Source: Candida dubliniensis CD36 (Eukaryota > Ascomycota > Pichiomycetes > Serinales > Debaryomycetaceae). From it: DNA of 64,000 nucleotides. Below, piece after piece: positions 48,646 to 59,383 of the stretch. Both the position numbers and the translations under genes were made by a program. The notes under the pieces are model-generated. The model worked only from the letters and a program-made list of their open reading frames with translations, made no database searches and was not told where the DNA came from. The stretch lies in NCBI RefSeq assembly GCF_000026945.1, contig NC_012860.1:372001-436000 (forward strand). Direction: 5' to 3'. Each line of letters starts with the position of its first letter. Position 1 is the first letter of the stretch.

Positions 48646-48671
48646 AAGTTTTTTTTTTAAAAAAAAAACTT
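48646..48671. repeat. Perfect 26-bp palindrome AAG-T10-A10-CTT
   Basis: Self-complementary with no spacer, about 1.0 kb upstream of HGT1. The stiff homopolymer core would exclude nucleosomes; a cruciform is also possible. A related A12T8 tract is at 48245-48264. Confidence 0.9.
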
Positions 48672-49594
48672 CTATACCAAATAAAGGGCATTTAAATAAT
48701 CTACAGTATGTAAAATTTGCATGTGCTACTCATTTTTATATTGTATCAGGATATTTCTTTTTCATATTCAATGTATATTTCAATCTACATTAACACCCCG
48801 TAAATGTGCATTTCGAATAATTTTGCAGCTTGTTATTTTTCCGATACACCGTTTTAAGTATCTTTTGCAACTTTTCGCGAGGATTGGCAAAAGTTTAGGA
48901 CTTGGGGCAACAACACTCAAGGTGGGAAAAGTACAGTTGCGCCATGAAAAATTCTTCTTGGCAATTCTTGATTGTTATGTTAAGTTAAACAATTTAATGA
49001 AACTTTTTGATCACGATTTTTGTTTCAATGACAGTAATTTCATTGTTCAAGGTTGAACACCTATTGAAAAAATTATGAATTCACAATTTAATGAATCGAC
49101 ACTTTGGTAGAAGAGAAAAAAAAAAACAACTACCAATGTATGTATAACCATAGAGTAATTATTAATTATGCACCTGCAAACTGAAACTCATTTCTTTTGA
49201 TAATTTGTGAAATTACTTTAAAACAACTAACAAAAATAATGACATTTTTTTGAAAAGGTGGAGATGAAAACCATTCCAGTTTGTTTCGTCATTTACATAA
49301 AGATTCGACACAAAGACCGTTGAGTCTATATATACATACAAAAAATTAACATGCAGGATGTCTTGGAAGTGATACAAGAATTTTTTTACAAGCCATGTAC
49401 GTTATTGTTGTTTTGGGGAAGAATTACTCGGGGTAAGAAGGCCTAGAAACTTGAATAAAGAATAGATTGGACACTCCGCAATGGTGAAATTTAGTGGCGC
49501 AAAAGTGAAATACACTAGTGTCATTATTGAAAAATTTATCCGTCAAGCTTATTTGCTGGAATACAACACTTTACATTTCTTCCAAAACAACAAC

Positions 49595-49602
49595 TATATA
49601 AA
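49595..49602 (+). promoter_or_regulatory. HGT1 TATA box
   Basis: TATATAAA, 91 bp upstream of the HGT1 start codon, followed by a pyrimidine-rich stretch (49615-49680) typical of a strong yeast leader. Confidence 0.6.
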
Positions 49603-49692
49603 CCCATGTAAGTCTCTCCTCTTTTGTTTCAAAAATTTATCAAATTTCTTCTTCTTCTACTCAACAATCTCAACTTATAATCTCCGCCAACT

Positions 49693-51330
49693 ATGTCGTC
49701 TAAGATTGAAAGAATCTTTTCTGGACCCGCTTTAAAAATCAACACTTATTTGGATAAGCTCCCAAAAATTTACAATGTTTTCTTCATTGCTAGTATATCC
49801 ACCATTGCTGGTATGATGTTTGGTTTTGATATTTCCTCAATGTCTGCCTTCATTGGTGCCGATCATTATATGAGGTACTTTAATTCTCCAGGATCAGATA
49901 TTCAAGGGTTTATTACTTCTTCCATGGCTTTAGGATCATTTTTCGGTTCGATTGCTTCTTCATTTGTTTCTGAACCTTTTGGTAGAAGATTATCATTGTT
50001 AACCTGTGCCTTCTTCTGGATGGTCGGTGCTGCTATTCAATCCTCAGTTCAGAATCGTGCTCAATTAATCATTGGTAGAATTATTTCTGGTGTTGGTGTT
50101 GGTTTTGGTTCTGCTGTTGCCCCAGTCTATGGTGCCGAATTGGCCCCAAGAAAAATTAGAGGTCTTATTGGTGGTATGTTCCAATTTTTTGTTACTTTAG
50201 GTATCATGATCATGTTTTACTTATCCTTCGGATTGGGCCACATTAATGGTGTCGCTTCATTCAGAATTGCTTGGGGACTTCAAATTGTTCCTGGTCTTTG
50301 TTTATTCTTGGGTTGTTTCTTTATTCCAGAATCTCCTCGTTGGTTGGCTAAACAAGGTCAATGGGAAGCTGCTGAAGAAATTGTTGCCAAGATTCAAGCT
50401 CATGGTGATCGTGAAAACCCCGATGTTTTGATTGAAATTTCCGAAATCAAAGATCAATTATTGTTAGAACAATCAAGCAAGCATATTGGATATGCTACTT
50501 TGTTTACCAAAAAATATCTTTATAGAACATTTACTGCTATTTTTGCACAAATTTGGCAACAGTTGACTGGTATGAACGTTATGATGTACTATATCGTTTA
50601 TATTTTCCAAATGGCAGGTTATTCCGGTAACAGTAACTTGGTTGCTTCTTCTATTCAATATGTTATAAACACTTGTGTTACTGTACCTGCATTGTATTTT
50701 ATTGATAAAGTGGGTAGAAGACCATTATTAATTGGTGGTGCTACTATGATGATGGCTTTCCAATTCGGTCTTGCTGGTATTTTGGGTCAATACTCAATTC
50801 CTTGGCCAGATAGTGGTAATGACTCAGTCAACATTAGAATTCCTGATGACAGTAAATCTGCCTCTAAAGGTGCCATTGCTTGTTGTTACTTATTCGTCGC
50901 TTCCTTTGCCTTTACTTGGGGGGTCGGTATTTGGGTCTATTGTGCTGAAATCTGGGGTGACAACAGAGTTGCTCAACGTGGTAATGCTGTTTCCACTGCT
51001 GCCAACTGGATTTTGAATTTCGCTATTGCCATGTATACCCCAACTGGTTTCAAAAATATTAGCTGGAAAACATATATCATTTATGGTGTCTTTTGTTTTG
51101 CTATGGCTACTCATGTCTACTTTGGATTCCCGGAAACCAAGGGTAAAAGATTGGAAGAAATTGGTCAAATGTGGGAAGAACATGTTCCTGCTTGGAGATC
51201 GAGATCTTGGCAACCAACCGTTCCTATTGCCTCCGACGCCGAATTAGTAAGAAAAATGGAAATTGAACATCAAGAAGACAAATTGATGAATGAAGATTCC
51301 AACTCTGAATCTAGAGAAAACCAAGTCTAA
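49693..51330 (+). CDS. HGT1: High-affinity glucose transporter
   Basis: Plasma-membrane sugar porter (MFS family 2.A.1.1), 545 residues, 12 predicted membrane segments. Signatures: FGFDISSMSAFIG in helix 1, GRRLSLL after helix 2, PVYGAELAPRKIRG near residue 148, PESPRWLAKQGQ near 213, QQLTGMNVMMYY in helix 7, DKVGRRPLLIGG near 338 and PETKGKRLEEI near 478. Codon use is strongly biased to preferred codons (GGT, GCT, TTG, AGA), pointing to high expression. The C-terminal 40 residues are charged and probably regulatory. I assign HGT1 from sequence recall and locus; other Hgt paralogues are similar. C. albicans Hgt1 is reported to bind complement factor H as a secondary role. Confidence 0.92.
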   Translation: MSSKIERIFSGPALKINTYLDKLPKIYNVFFIASISTIAGMMFGFDISSMSAFIGADHYMRYFNSPGSDIQGFITSSMALGSFFGSIASSFVSEPFGRRLSLLTCAFFWMVGAAIQSSVQNRAQLIIGRIISGVGVGFGSAVAPVYGAELAPRKIRGLIGGMFQFFVTLGIMIMFYLSFGLGHINGVASFRIAWGLQIVPGLCLFLGCFFIPESPRWLAKQGQWEAAEEIVAKIQAHGDRENPDVLIEISEIKDQLLLEQSSKHIGYATLFTKKYLYRTFTAIFAQIWQQLTGMNVMMYYIVYIFQMAGYSGNSNLVASSIQYVINTCVTVPALYFIDKVGRRPLLIGGATMMMAFQFGLAGILGQYSIPWPDSGNDSVNIRIPDDSKSASKGAIACCYLFVASFAFTWGVGIWVYCAEIWGDNRVAQRGNAVSTAANWILNFAIAMYTPTGFKNISWKTYIIYGVFCFAMATHVYFGFPETKGKRLEEIGQMWEEHVPAWRSRSWQPTVPIASDAELVRKMEIEHQEDKLMNEDSNSESRENQV

Positions 51331-53749
51331 ATGGAATTTAGTACCGATTTCAATTCTTTATTTTCTAAAACTCATTATTTCAAAATGCCTAGTATGTTAT
51401 TTTCAAATATATAAATAGTAAATATTCCTTTAATTTGTTATGTGTGTAGATATTTGTTATTGAATAACCAAATTGTTTTCATCAAAATGGATCAAGCTCT
51501 TGTTGTATGTCAACCAATAGTGATGTCCACTGAATGTATTTCTCTGGGGACAATTTTTTTCTGAAACATTTTCGTCAAAAACTGGATGTAATTTTTTTCA
51601 AATGCTTACCATTACGAAATTGTTAATTGTTATAGAGTTAACAATTCATGTAATGAATCAGTATTTGCCATCCCAACCAGTGCAACTTCTGCAGCTGTCA
51701 TTAGGAATATTCGTCAGTTGTAAAAATTAAAGAAGAAATAGTTTTAACCAACTAGCGATTAGCCTTTTCTTTATCATTGAATGGCTGCATTAACGTTCAT
51801 TCAATTAACAAGCGAAAGAGTAATGAAATCAGGCTGGTTACTACGTAATAGTTACACAACAACCAACAATTAATAATACTTCTTAAAGAGGGATTTAACA
51901 TCCACACTAGATACCTGTTTCCAATTTTAAGTTTCCCGCATAAGGTACCAAATTAATTAATTTGCTCAATTTGTTTCTGCTTGTCAATTTTACAATCAAA
52001 AATTGATTATTGTACTGCCTTTTCTAATGGTGTTTCAATCTAGCTTGACGAAGATATATATAGTTTTCCAAACCTGTTGGAAGGGAATAAATTAACTTGC
52101 CCAATAGAGTAATTATGGAACATTGGCTTTGTCTTTTTCTATGTTAGTTTAAGTTTCGTCAGCAATATCCATAATCTTCGAGTTACATATGTTCTGCAAA
52201 GCTTTGACTAATAGTGAATACCCTACTTTTTTAAACTTTATACATGAACCCTAAATATCAGAAATTTAGTCGAGATATTTCCACAACTAATACCTTTTTA
52301 TTATAAAGCTTTCGTGATTGGGATTTCTCCGGTTATTTGAAATAGACTTTTGTCATGCTTTTTTAGGTTTTAGAGAAATGAAAACTTTAAAACACTCACT
52401 AAGTGGTTGGCATTAAGGAAAGAATAGAAACCAAGAATAAACTAAAAATGTAAATGAGTAGAGACGAATGTCAGCCAGTTTCATACATGACTATTGTTAA
52501 ACATGTGGAGAAAATGACTTTATTAGTAAAGTATTCTTATTTTTTTTTTTTTTTGCTTTCCATCATTTATCGTGATGATGTAACACCAACTGAATATAAT
52601 AAGTTCCAATAATATTAAATACTGCAAATAGTTTAATCATGACTACCCACCCAGCTGTACTTTACAATATTAATCTTTCTATTTGGTATGTAACGTTGAA
52701 TGTTTTTGTTTTATTCCCTTATCGACATGTCATAAATTGCAAGTATCCTCAAAGACAAGAAAGTAATGCAATGAAGAAGGGAATGACAGAAGTTACTATA
52801 AATGATACAAATCAATTATATTCCTCAAATAAAAGTTCCACAATGTAAGAGCATTATAATGGATTTACACTTGGTGATTACCACTAAAATGTTTGCTGCA
52901 AGGGTTAATTGCAATTCAGTTGCAAATTGTAGTCTAGAGTTATTCATAATAGATCCACACAAACACGCATATGCAGCAAAATGCCTTTTAGATCGTTACA
53001 CTCATTAGTATGGTTTGACTAATAGCCAAATACCATGCATAGACAATGGTTATACTACTAATGGTGAACTCGGGTGGGACGGATTAAACCATGGACTGTA
53101 TGACTGCAATATGTAAGTCAAAAAAATTTGATGTAAGGTTTGTCAATGAAGAGTAGACTCCACAGTTTGTTGTTTACTTTCATGATTTTGCCTTTAGTGT
53201 TTAATGGCTCCAATAGTATACATTTTCCATGACCTTTTCTGGTTATGGTGTTTTTTTTTCATGTTACCAATCCCTCATATTCCGTTCCCTGAATTTCCAT
53301 TTGCTTACTCGAGTCATCCCTTAACCACACTCACAGTTTTTTGATCTCAATGCTTTCCACATAATCTGCACATGCATTACTTCCAAAGAATCGTCAAACT
53401 AGTTGACATTGAGAGAACTTAATGAAAAGCCTCTTCTCCCCCGTGTAGTAAAACACTAAACAATGTAACAACAACAGCCAGGAAAATCAAAATAAACTAA
53501 AAGAAGAAGCAAAACTTAAATCAACAACAAATTTAGAAAAAAAAAAAAAATGACATGTGGGTAGTGGTAGTGGTGGGAAATCTTATACCCTTTCTTTGAT
53601 CATATATACACATTGAACCTAGAACCGTCTAGCAAGATGTTTGGAGTAAACAAGGGATTTTTCTTTTTAATATTTGAGTGTTTTATTGTTTCCAACCCCT
53701 TCCCCCTTCTCTTTGTTATTTCGCACCAATTGTCACCTTTGCTTTTACT

Positions 53750-53762
53750 CCCCCCCCCCCCC
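53750..53762. repeat. C13 homopolymer
   Basis: Thirteen consecutive C in AT-rich DNA, prone to length variation and to sequencing error. Confidence 0.85.
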
Positions 53763-54201
53763 TCGAAAAGTTTATCAACCATAAACTATTATTATTTTGT
53801 TGTGTTTCGTTATGGGTTTACTCTCATTTCTGTAAAAGTTTATAGTTTCAAAGTAATTGAATAAATGTGTTAATGTGTGATCATCTGCAAGGTTTGCTTC
53901 TCTTTTCTTTTTCCCTTTGTTTCCATTATTTTGAGAGGGTTATGTATTTATTATTCTAACTCAGTTTAAGTGTTCATTTCTTTTTCTGCCTTGGCTTTGT
54001 TCTCTCCCTCTCCTTTGATGGTGTATTTTTTTTTTTTTTTTTTTTTTTGCATCCACATACTCCGTGTCGATTATTCGAAATGTTTCCACAAACAATACCA
54101 ATAGGTTTTCTATCCCTCTTTTTTTTTTTTTACATTTTTGAATTCATGACCTACTTCTAAACTTCGTGAAATTCAATCCCTTATATACGTTAAATGGAAA
54201 A

Positions 54202-54232
54202 TATAAATAGGGGTAGATATTTACCCCTATTT
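54202..54232. promoter_or_regulatory. TATA box and paired stress elements (STRE) of HSP30
   Basis: TATAAATA (54202-54209) overlaps the left arm of a perfect 11-bp inverted repeat (54205-54215 and 54222-54232, 6-bp spacer). Each arm contains one AGGGG/CCCCT stress-response element. It lies about 220-250 bp upstream of the HSP30 start codon. Confidence 0.6.
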
Positions 54233-54454
54233 TTTTTTTAATTTAGAAAAGGAAGGATTATTATTTGTATTTTTTTTTTTCTTTTCCTATTTCTCTTCAC
54301 TTTATACCCTCAACTACTACAACTAACACAAAACTTCTTCCTACCCCCTTTTCTTTTAGTACTTGTCTAAATTTTTTTTTTGCAATCATAAAGAATCAAA
54401 AAAAGAGACCTAATAATAGTAATTATAAAAGAAAAAGAAACATATTGAATCACA

Positions 54455-55483
54455 ATGTCTGCTGCCGTTTCAACTTTATCCGATATCCTCAAACGTAATG
54501 ATGCTGTTAACGTAAACCCACCAAATCCAATTATTGATTTACATATCACTGAACATGGTAGTGATTGGCTTTGGGCAGTTTTTTCAGTTTTCGCATTGTT
54601 TGCAATCGTGCATGGGTTCATCTACAGTTTTACTGACGTTAGAAAATCTGGTTTGAAAAGAGCTTTATTGACAATCCCATTATTTAACAGTGCTGTTTTT
54701 GCCTTTGCTTACTATACTTATGCTTCTAATTTGGGTTACACTTGGATTTTGGCAGAATTCAATCATGCTGGTACTGGATTTAGACAAATCTTCTATGCTA
54801 AATTTGTTGCTTGGTTTTTGGGTTGGCCATTAGTGTTGGCTATTTTCCAAATTGTCACCAATACCAGCTTTACTACTACCGAAGATGAATCTGATTTGCT
54901 TAAGAAATTCATTTCTTTATTTGAAGCTTTGTTTACTAGAGTTTTGGCAATTGAAGTTTTTGTCTTGGGTTTATTGATTGGTGCTTTAATTGAGTCTACT
55001 TACAAATGGGGTTACTTTACTTTTGCTGTTGTATTCCAATTGTTTGCTATTTATTTAGTAATCAATGATGTGGTTGTTTCATTTGGTTCATCTTCTCATT
55101 CAGTCTTTGGCAATGCTCTTATCCTTGCTTTTGTTGTTGTTTGGATTTTGTACCCAGTTGCTTGGGGTTTGAGTGAAGGTGGTAACGTTATTCAACCTGA
55201 CTCAGAAGCAGTGTTTTATGGTATCTTGGACTTGATCACTTTTGGTGTTATTCCAATTATCTTGACTTGGATTGCCATCAATAATGTTGATGAAGAATTT
55301 TTCACCAAAGTATGGCATTTTCATTTAAAACCAGAAAATGAACATGCTCCAACTGCTACTGAAGATGTTGAAAAAGCTGTTGGTGAAACCCCAAGACACT
55401 CTGGTGATACTGCTGTTGCTCCATCTGGTGTCCCAGACACTGGTGCTGCTCAAGCACAAGCCGAAGCTGAAGAACGTATTTAG
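54455..55483 (+). CDS. HSP30: Opsin-related plasma-membrane protein (Hsp30/Yro2/Mrh1 family)
   Basis: A 342-residue seven-helix protein with the microbial-rhodopsin fold. Helices start near residues 38, 69, 113, 160, 187, 220 and 253, and a hydrophilic Ala/Glu-rich tail follows residue 290. The retinal-attachment Lys of helix G is absent: after Asp259 the equivalent position is Phe263 (DLITFGVIP). The proton acceptor of helix C is Ala119 in AWFLGWPL. It cannot therefore be a light-driven pump, in line with the fungal opsin-related proteins. In yeast, Hsp30 restrains the plasma-membrane ATPase under stress. Strong codon bias points to high expression. I assign HSP30 from the family and the remembered locus next to HGT1. 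Confidence 0.85.
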   Translation: MSAAVSTLSDILKRNDAVNVNPPNPIIDLHITEHGSDWLWAVFSVFALFAIVHGFIYSFTDVRKSGLKRALLTIPLFNSAVFAFAYYTYASNLGYTWILAEFNHAGTGFRQIFYAKFVAWFLGWPLVLAIFQIVTNTSFTTTEDESDLLKKFISLFEALFTRVLAIEVFVLGLLIGALIESTYKWGYFTFAVVFQLFAIYLVINDVVVSFGSSSHSVFGNALILAFVVVWILYPVAWGLSEGGNVIQPDSEAVFYGILDLITFGVIPIILTWIAINNVDEEFFTKVWHFHLKPENEHAPTATEDVEKAVGETPRHSGDTAVAPSGVPDTGAAQAQAEAEERI

Positions 55484-56081
55484 GGGCTACGTTGATGAAC
55501 CATTGATTAAGACCCATCATCATCATCATCCACCTCCTTCTTTTTGTTTTTTATTTTTATTCATTGTTTTCTACAAGATTTTCTATTAATTTTATTTGTT
55601 TTTCTTTTTCGAATGTGAAACAATATGCTGTTGTTTTTTGGTTTAATTTTGATTCTACATCAAATTTCAATTTTTTAATTCATTTCAATTTAATCAATTT
55701 CATTTAATATTCTTTTCTTTTTTTATACTTTCATTGTTTATATCTTTTTATTTTAATTTTCTATTACTATATATAAGATTTTATTAATAATATATACATT
55801 TCCAGTTTTATCTAATAAATAATTGTTGTGATTTGATTGCAAAAAAAACAAAAAGAGATGTTAACGGGGGGAAAGAGAAATACTTGACTAACTAACTATT
55901 TGTCTTTTATGCGAGACAAAATTGCGATGGCAATTTTTTGTTAACAGAAAGTAACAGAGAGGCCCAAAAAAAAAAAAAAAAAATACAACTCCAATTCCAA
56001 TATCAATCAAAAGCAATTAAAAACTCCTTACTTTGAGACAGTGTCACTTGTTCATTCCTCCTTTATTTATTAAATACGTCA
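55484..56081. other. Intergenic HSP30/Per33
   Basis: 598 bp, T-rich on the left (HSP30 3' untranslated region), A-run at 55965-55982 near the next promoter. No gene recognised. Confidence 0.5.
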
Positions 56082-56933
56082 ATGCCATCAACACAACCAA
56101 CACCTACAAACTCAGCTAATCTTAGATATAGAACCCCTTTACAACAACTTGTGACATTGGCTAAAACACAACAGTTTTATTGGTTCCTTGGCCATGTTTT
56201 CGCAGTGTTGTTTTTCATTCTCAGCACCCTTACAGGGTTTTGGAATCGTCATTCTTCTTTGAAATACTACCGATTTGCATTGTTATCAATTATATTGACG
56301 TATTTGATTGTTATTAGACAAATCCATTTTAAATCAAATTTCAAACTTTCAAGTATCAATATCAGATTATTGCGTGATGAAAACGTACAGTACTTGCTAT
56401 TGGCCGTTGTATTTTATGTGTCGAGTTTTATTATTGGCCAAACAGGGTCTAGTTTATATTCATTTACCATTTTTGCTGTGTTTCATGTGTTGACTTATTT
56501 CCAGAATCATTTGTTGTCAGTGTTTATTGGAGACATTGCCACACAAAGCAGAATCAGCTCGATGATTTCAAGTTTTACAAACAAATTCAACCAACCAGCA
56601 TTAATTGCTGCGTCCAGTGCAGAAATTGTGTTGTTAGTTGTTTCTGGATTCCAATTAATTCCAAGTGCATTGTTGTTATTGTTTAGACGTAACATAGTTG
56701 AAGTCACAGTACAAGTATTGGTGTTTGTGGCCATTGTTGTGTTTAACAAATTAAGATTTGATTCCAATCAATACACAAAAGTGGTGGTTGAACAAATGGA
56801 TTTGAAATTGAATCAAACTCTTGCTCAAATCAATTATCCACAATTGTCACAATTGTATCAGAATGCTCGATCTGGTGCATTGAAATACCTTTCGTTGATC
56901 AAATTACCCAAAGAAAGTGGTAAAAAGAAGTAA
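56082..56933 (+). CDS. PER33: Pom33/Per33-family (TMEM33) ER and nuclear-pore membrane protein
   Basis: A 283-residue member of the TMEM33/Pom33 family. After a polar N-terminus come LVTLAKTQQFYWFLGHVFAVLFF (first membrane helix, residues about 24-46) and further hydrophobic segments at about 65-80, 104-145 and 187-225. The C-terminal 50 residues contain amphipathic helices and end in a basic GKKK, which in Pom33 bind membrane and the importin Kap123. The protein acts at the ER and nuclear envelope in pore distribution. Yeast has two paralogues (Per33 and Pom33) and the sequence does not say which is the counterpart, so the symbol is provisional. Confidence 0.78.
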   Translation: MPSTQPTPTNSANLRYRTPLQQLVTLAKTQQFYWFLGHVFAVLFFILSTLTGFWNRHSSLKYYRFALLSIILTYLIVIRQIHFKSNFKLSSINIRLLRDENVQYLLLAVVFYVSSFIIGQTGSSLYSFTIFAVFHVLTYFQNHLLSVFIGDIATQSRISSMISSFTNKFNQPALIAASSAEIVLLVVSGFQLIPSALLLLFRRNIVEVTVQVLVFVAIVVFNKLRFDSNQYTKVVVEQMDLKLNQTLAQINYPQLSQLYQNARSGALKYLSLIKLPKESGKKK

Positions 56934-57196
56934 GCTATAGCAGCTTGCTTATCTTTAACCCTTTCTCGACCCTCCCCTTTTTTTTCGGTTTTATTTCATC
57001 AAGAGGATAGATTTGTTAGTTGTAAGAAATGTGTAGAAACATGTACAATATATGGAATTTTTAAAGAGTTTCAAATTGAGTGAACAAAACAGTTCTAGAA
57101 CAGATGTAGTGTAATGATATTTACTTTTCAGAGTCTAAAATATTGTCAGTTGGTTAAACCGCATGTTTATAAGGCTCTCTTACCATTGATGTATAC

Positions 57197-59383
57197 CTAT
57201 ATATCCAGCCATTTTTGTAGATTGAAAATATCATCATCTACTGACATCAATATATTATCCATATCATCAAAAAAATACTGTTGAGTATTCATATACCCAC
57301 CTAAATTTGTACTAGAATCGACATAAGGCAAACTTCCAAATTCCAAAACCGCATCTTGATTACTACTATCAATTGGGAATGCTTTTGATGCCGATTCATG
57401 ACCCAACACATTGTGTGGATTTAAATCTTTTTCCATGTCATCTAATTCAGTGAGATCACATACTAATTTGTCCAATTTCCGAAGTCTTTGTAATGCCAGT
57501 TTAGCACTAGCACTTCCATCTGACATGATTTTCAAAATGCTTAAACCTTTTCGCAAAAATAATAATGTTGTTTCTGACCGATCAATTTTCAAAAACACTA
57601 AAATGGCAAATAGGGCAATGTTACACACGTTAATATCAGTACATGAAAATAATCCTAGTTTGTTATACTTTTGTAATTCTGACAATAATTCAACGGAACA
57701 AAATGCTGCATCAATACAAATCGATGACAAATGATCAACAAACGCAGCTTCGTATCCATTGTTCTCATTTAATCGTTTATAATTTTCAACTTTATATAGT
57801 AAGAACGGTTTACCAATATATATCTTTGCCAAATAATAAGTCAAATTCAAATGAATACAGGCACGATATCTGGTTGAACTGGGATCTAAATTATCAATTT
57901 TTGTATAATTAGGGAAATTCAATTTACATTCTTCTAAATCCTCAACAAATTTTCTAATTATTTTAGGATCTATTGATATGCTTTGATCTTTGTGTGATTT
58001 TGATTTGGAATAAAACAAATCCATAATATCTCTGAAAATATAATTCATTTGAATAATTGAAATCTGACTTAAATGATTTGAAAGTCCAAGATTACTATAA
58101 AGACCACGTATATCAACGGGTAATTCAACGGTGATATCCTCGGGTGCTATTGTTTCAACACGTCCTATATTTACACCGTGTCTTCTTTCCATGGTATAAC
58201 AAGTCCACCAAAGACGCTTCAACACTTCACGATCTTCATCAGGATAATTCACAAAAGGTTCTTTTAAATGCAATTTATTGGCAATAGCAATTTCTAATGC
58301 TAAATTCATAAAGGTATACCCACCATCTATTGATTGGAAATTTTCTAATTTATTTGTTGTCATAAATACTCCAAATATAAGTAAACATTGAATACTTTCC
58401 ACAGATTTCAAATCAATTAAAAACCCAGCAAATGGTAATGCAGCATAATAATACATTAACCCTGGTGTTGTGTTAGGTGTGACTTTGGGCATTGGTGAAT
58501 TATCAGCAATAAATTCAAATCCACTAGAAAGAGCAAGCATGACCAGCACAATACTCACAGTTGTCCAATTGTTGACCAAATATCCCATATCATTTTCTTG
58601 TCTTTTTGAAAGTAATTGATCCACTTGTTTATAAAATTTTCCATGATGAACATAAAAATAATTTGTTTCACAAATATTCAAGAAAATGCCAACCAATTTA
58701 CGTATTTTGTTATCATCAGGGAAAACTTCTAATGCATTTTGAATCAAAACTTGTAAATTGTGTTTGGCATATATATTACTATTGGCAAACACACTAGCTG
58801 CCAATGTGTTTCTTTCCATAAACCTTTGGTGCTTGCTGTTGTCAATGAATCTAATAAAACTTTGGTCAGTTGGAGATACATATGTACGATTGAAATTCTT
58901 TAATGAGTTCAATTTTGATTCACTGTCTTCTGATTCAGGTGGCTTAGTTGACGTTATAGGAACCCCAGCACGAGGTAATTTCAGTTTATTTATACACACT
59001 TCTCGTTCAAACGTGTCGGTGTTTTCTCGTAAATATTTTAAATCTATATCAGGGAATAAATATTGGATTATCCTTTCTAATTTGCAAGTGTAGGCTCGAT
59101 TCTTGGTGTATTTTTCTTTAAAATCAGTAGGATTGGAAGGCTTTTCTGGAGCTGATATGGTACATTCTTGATTTGATTTCATACATTTTAGGCAAGGGAA
59201 CCCACCATCACATTTTGTCTTTTTAGATCGACATCTGTTACATCTATAATTGAATCAAGTTAGTAAAATGTTTGCCTTGGCTTCAATTTTTTGTTTTGAG
59301 GGGAAAATATTCAAATGAACTTACGCTACAGTAACTCTTTTTCTCTCTTCAAATGACTTGATTTTTCTATTCCTCATTGGCAT
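57197..59383 (-). CDS. ZCF24: Zn2Cys6 zinc-cluster transcription factor
   Basis: Spliced gene: exon 1 59383-59325, exon 2 59243-57197, 701 residues. The joined N-terminus (MPMRNRKIKSFEERKRVTVA) leads into a complete fungal zinc cluster at residues about 21-48 with six cysteines spaced CX2CX6CX5CX2CX6C. The cluster sits exactly at the splice junction. Residues about 200-560 form the fungal-specific transcription factor domain (middle homology region), including RLWWTCYTMERRHGVNIGR. The acidic C-terminus may be an activation domain. Target genes are unknown. The symbol is from the remembered C. albicans locus. It is divergent from FAU1 across only 184 bp. Confidence 0.88.
59244..59324 (-). other. 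ZCF24 intron
   Basis: 81-nt intron, donor GTAAGT, branch point TACTAAC, acceptor ATAG. It splits an Ala codon (GC|A) immediately before the first zinc-binding Cys. An unspliced transcript cannot encode the zinc cluster in frame with the N-terminus. Confidence 0.88.

Larger units (their letters stand above)
47177..49692. other. Long divergent intergenic region TVP15/HGT1
   Basis: 2.5 kb between divergent genes. It contains a TCACGTGA site near TVP15 and a cluster of inverted repeats at 47487-48012 including a cloverleaf-like element. Further right are A12T8 (48245-48264), a 26-bp T10A10 palindrome (48646-48671) and the HGT1 TATA box (49595-49602). Open frames of up to 116 codons at 48128-49056 lie on both strands and lack any family resemblance, so I do not call them genes. 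Size fits a highly regulated hexose-transporter promoter. Confidence 0.55.
51331..54454. other. 3.1-kb intergenic region upstream of HSP30
   Basis: The longest gene-free stretch. It contains two small inverted repeats downstream of HGT1 (51618-51658), a C13 run (53750-53762), a long T-run (about 54027-54048), an imperfect heat-shock element TTCGTGAA (54163-54170) and the STRE inverted repeat with TATA box (54202-54232). Short open frames of up to 83 codons (52639-53008, 53613-53864) have no recognised homology. A non-coding transcript or a long 5' leader would be plausible. Confidence 0.5.

Noticed and set aside
48128..49056. Several open frames of 60-116 codons on both strands in the HGT1 upstream region
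   Set aside because: They overlap in different frames, contain unusual composition and hydrophobic low-complexity stretches, and resemble no known family.
49606..49611. ATG immediately followed by TAA upstream of HGT1, as a minimal upstream ORF
   Set aside because: It lies only 4 bp downstream of the TATA box, so it is most likely upstream of the transcription start.
52571..52595. GTGATGA followed by CTGA as a C/D-box snoRNA
   Set aside because: The boxes are too close, a second CTGA box and a terminal stem are missing.
52639..53008. Two overlapping frames of 68-69 codons between HGT1 and HSP30
   Set aside because: Short, AT-driven, overlapping in different frames, and without recognisable domains.
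54155..54175. Full heat-shock element upstream of HSP30
   Set aside because: Only TTCGTGAA is correctly spaced; the third unit (ATTC) is off by one base, so only an imperfect element can be claimed.
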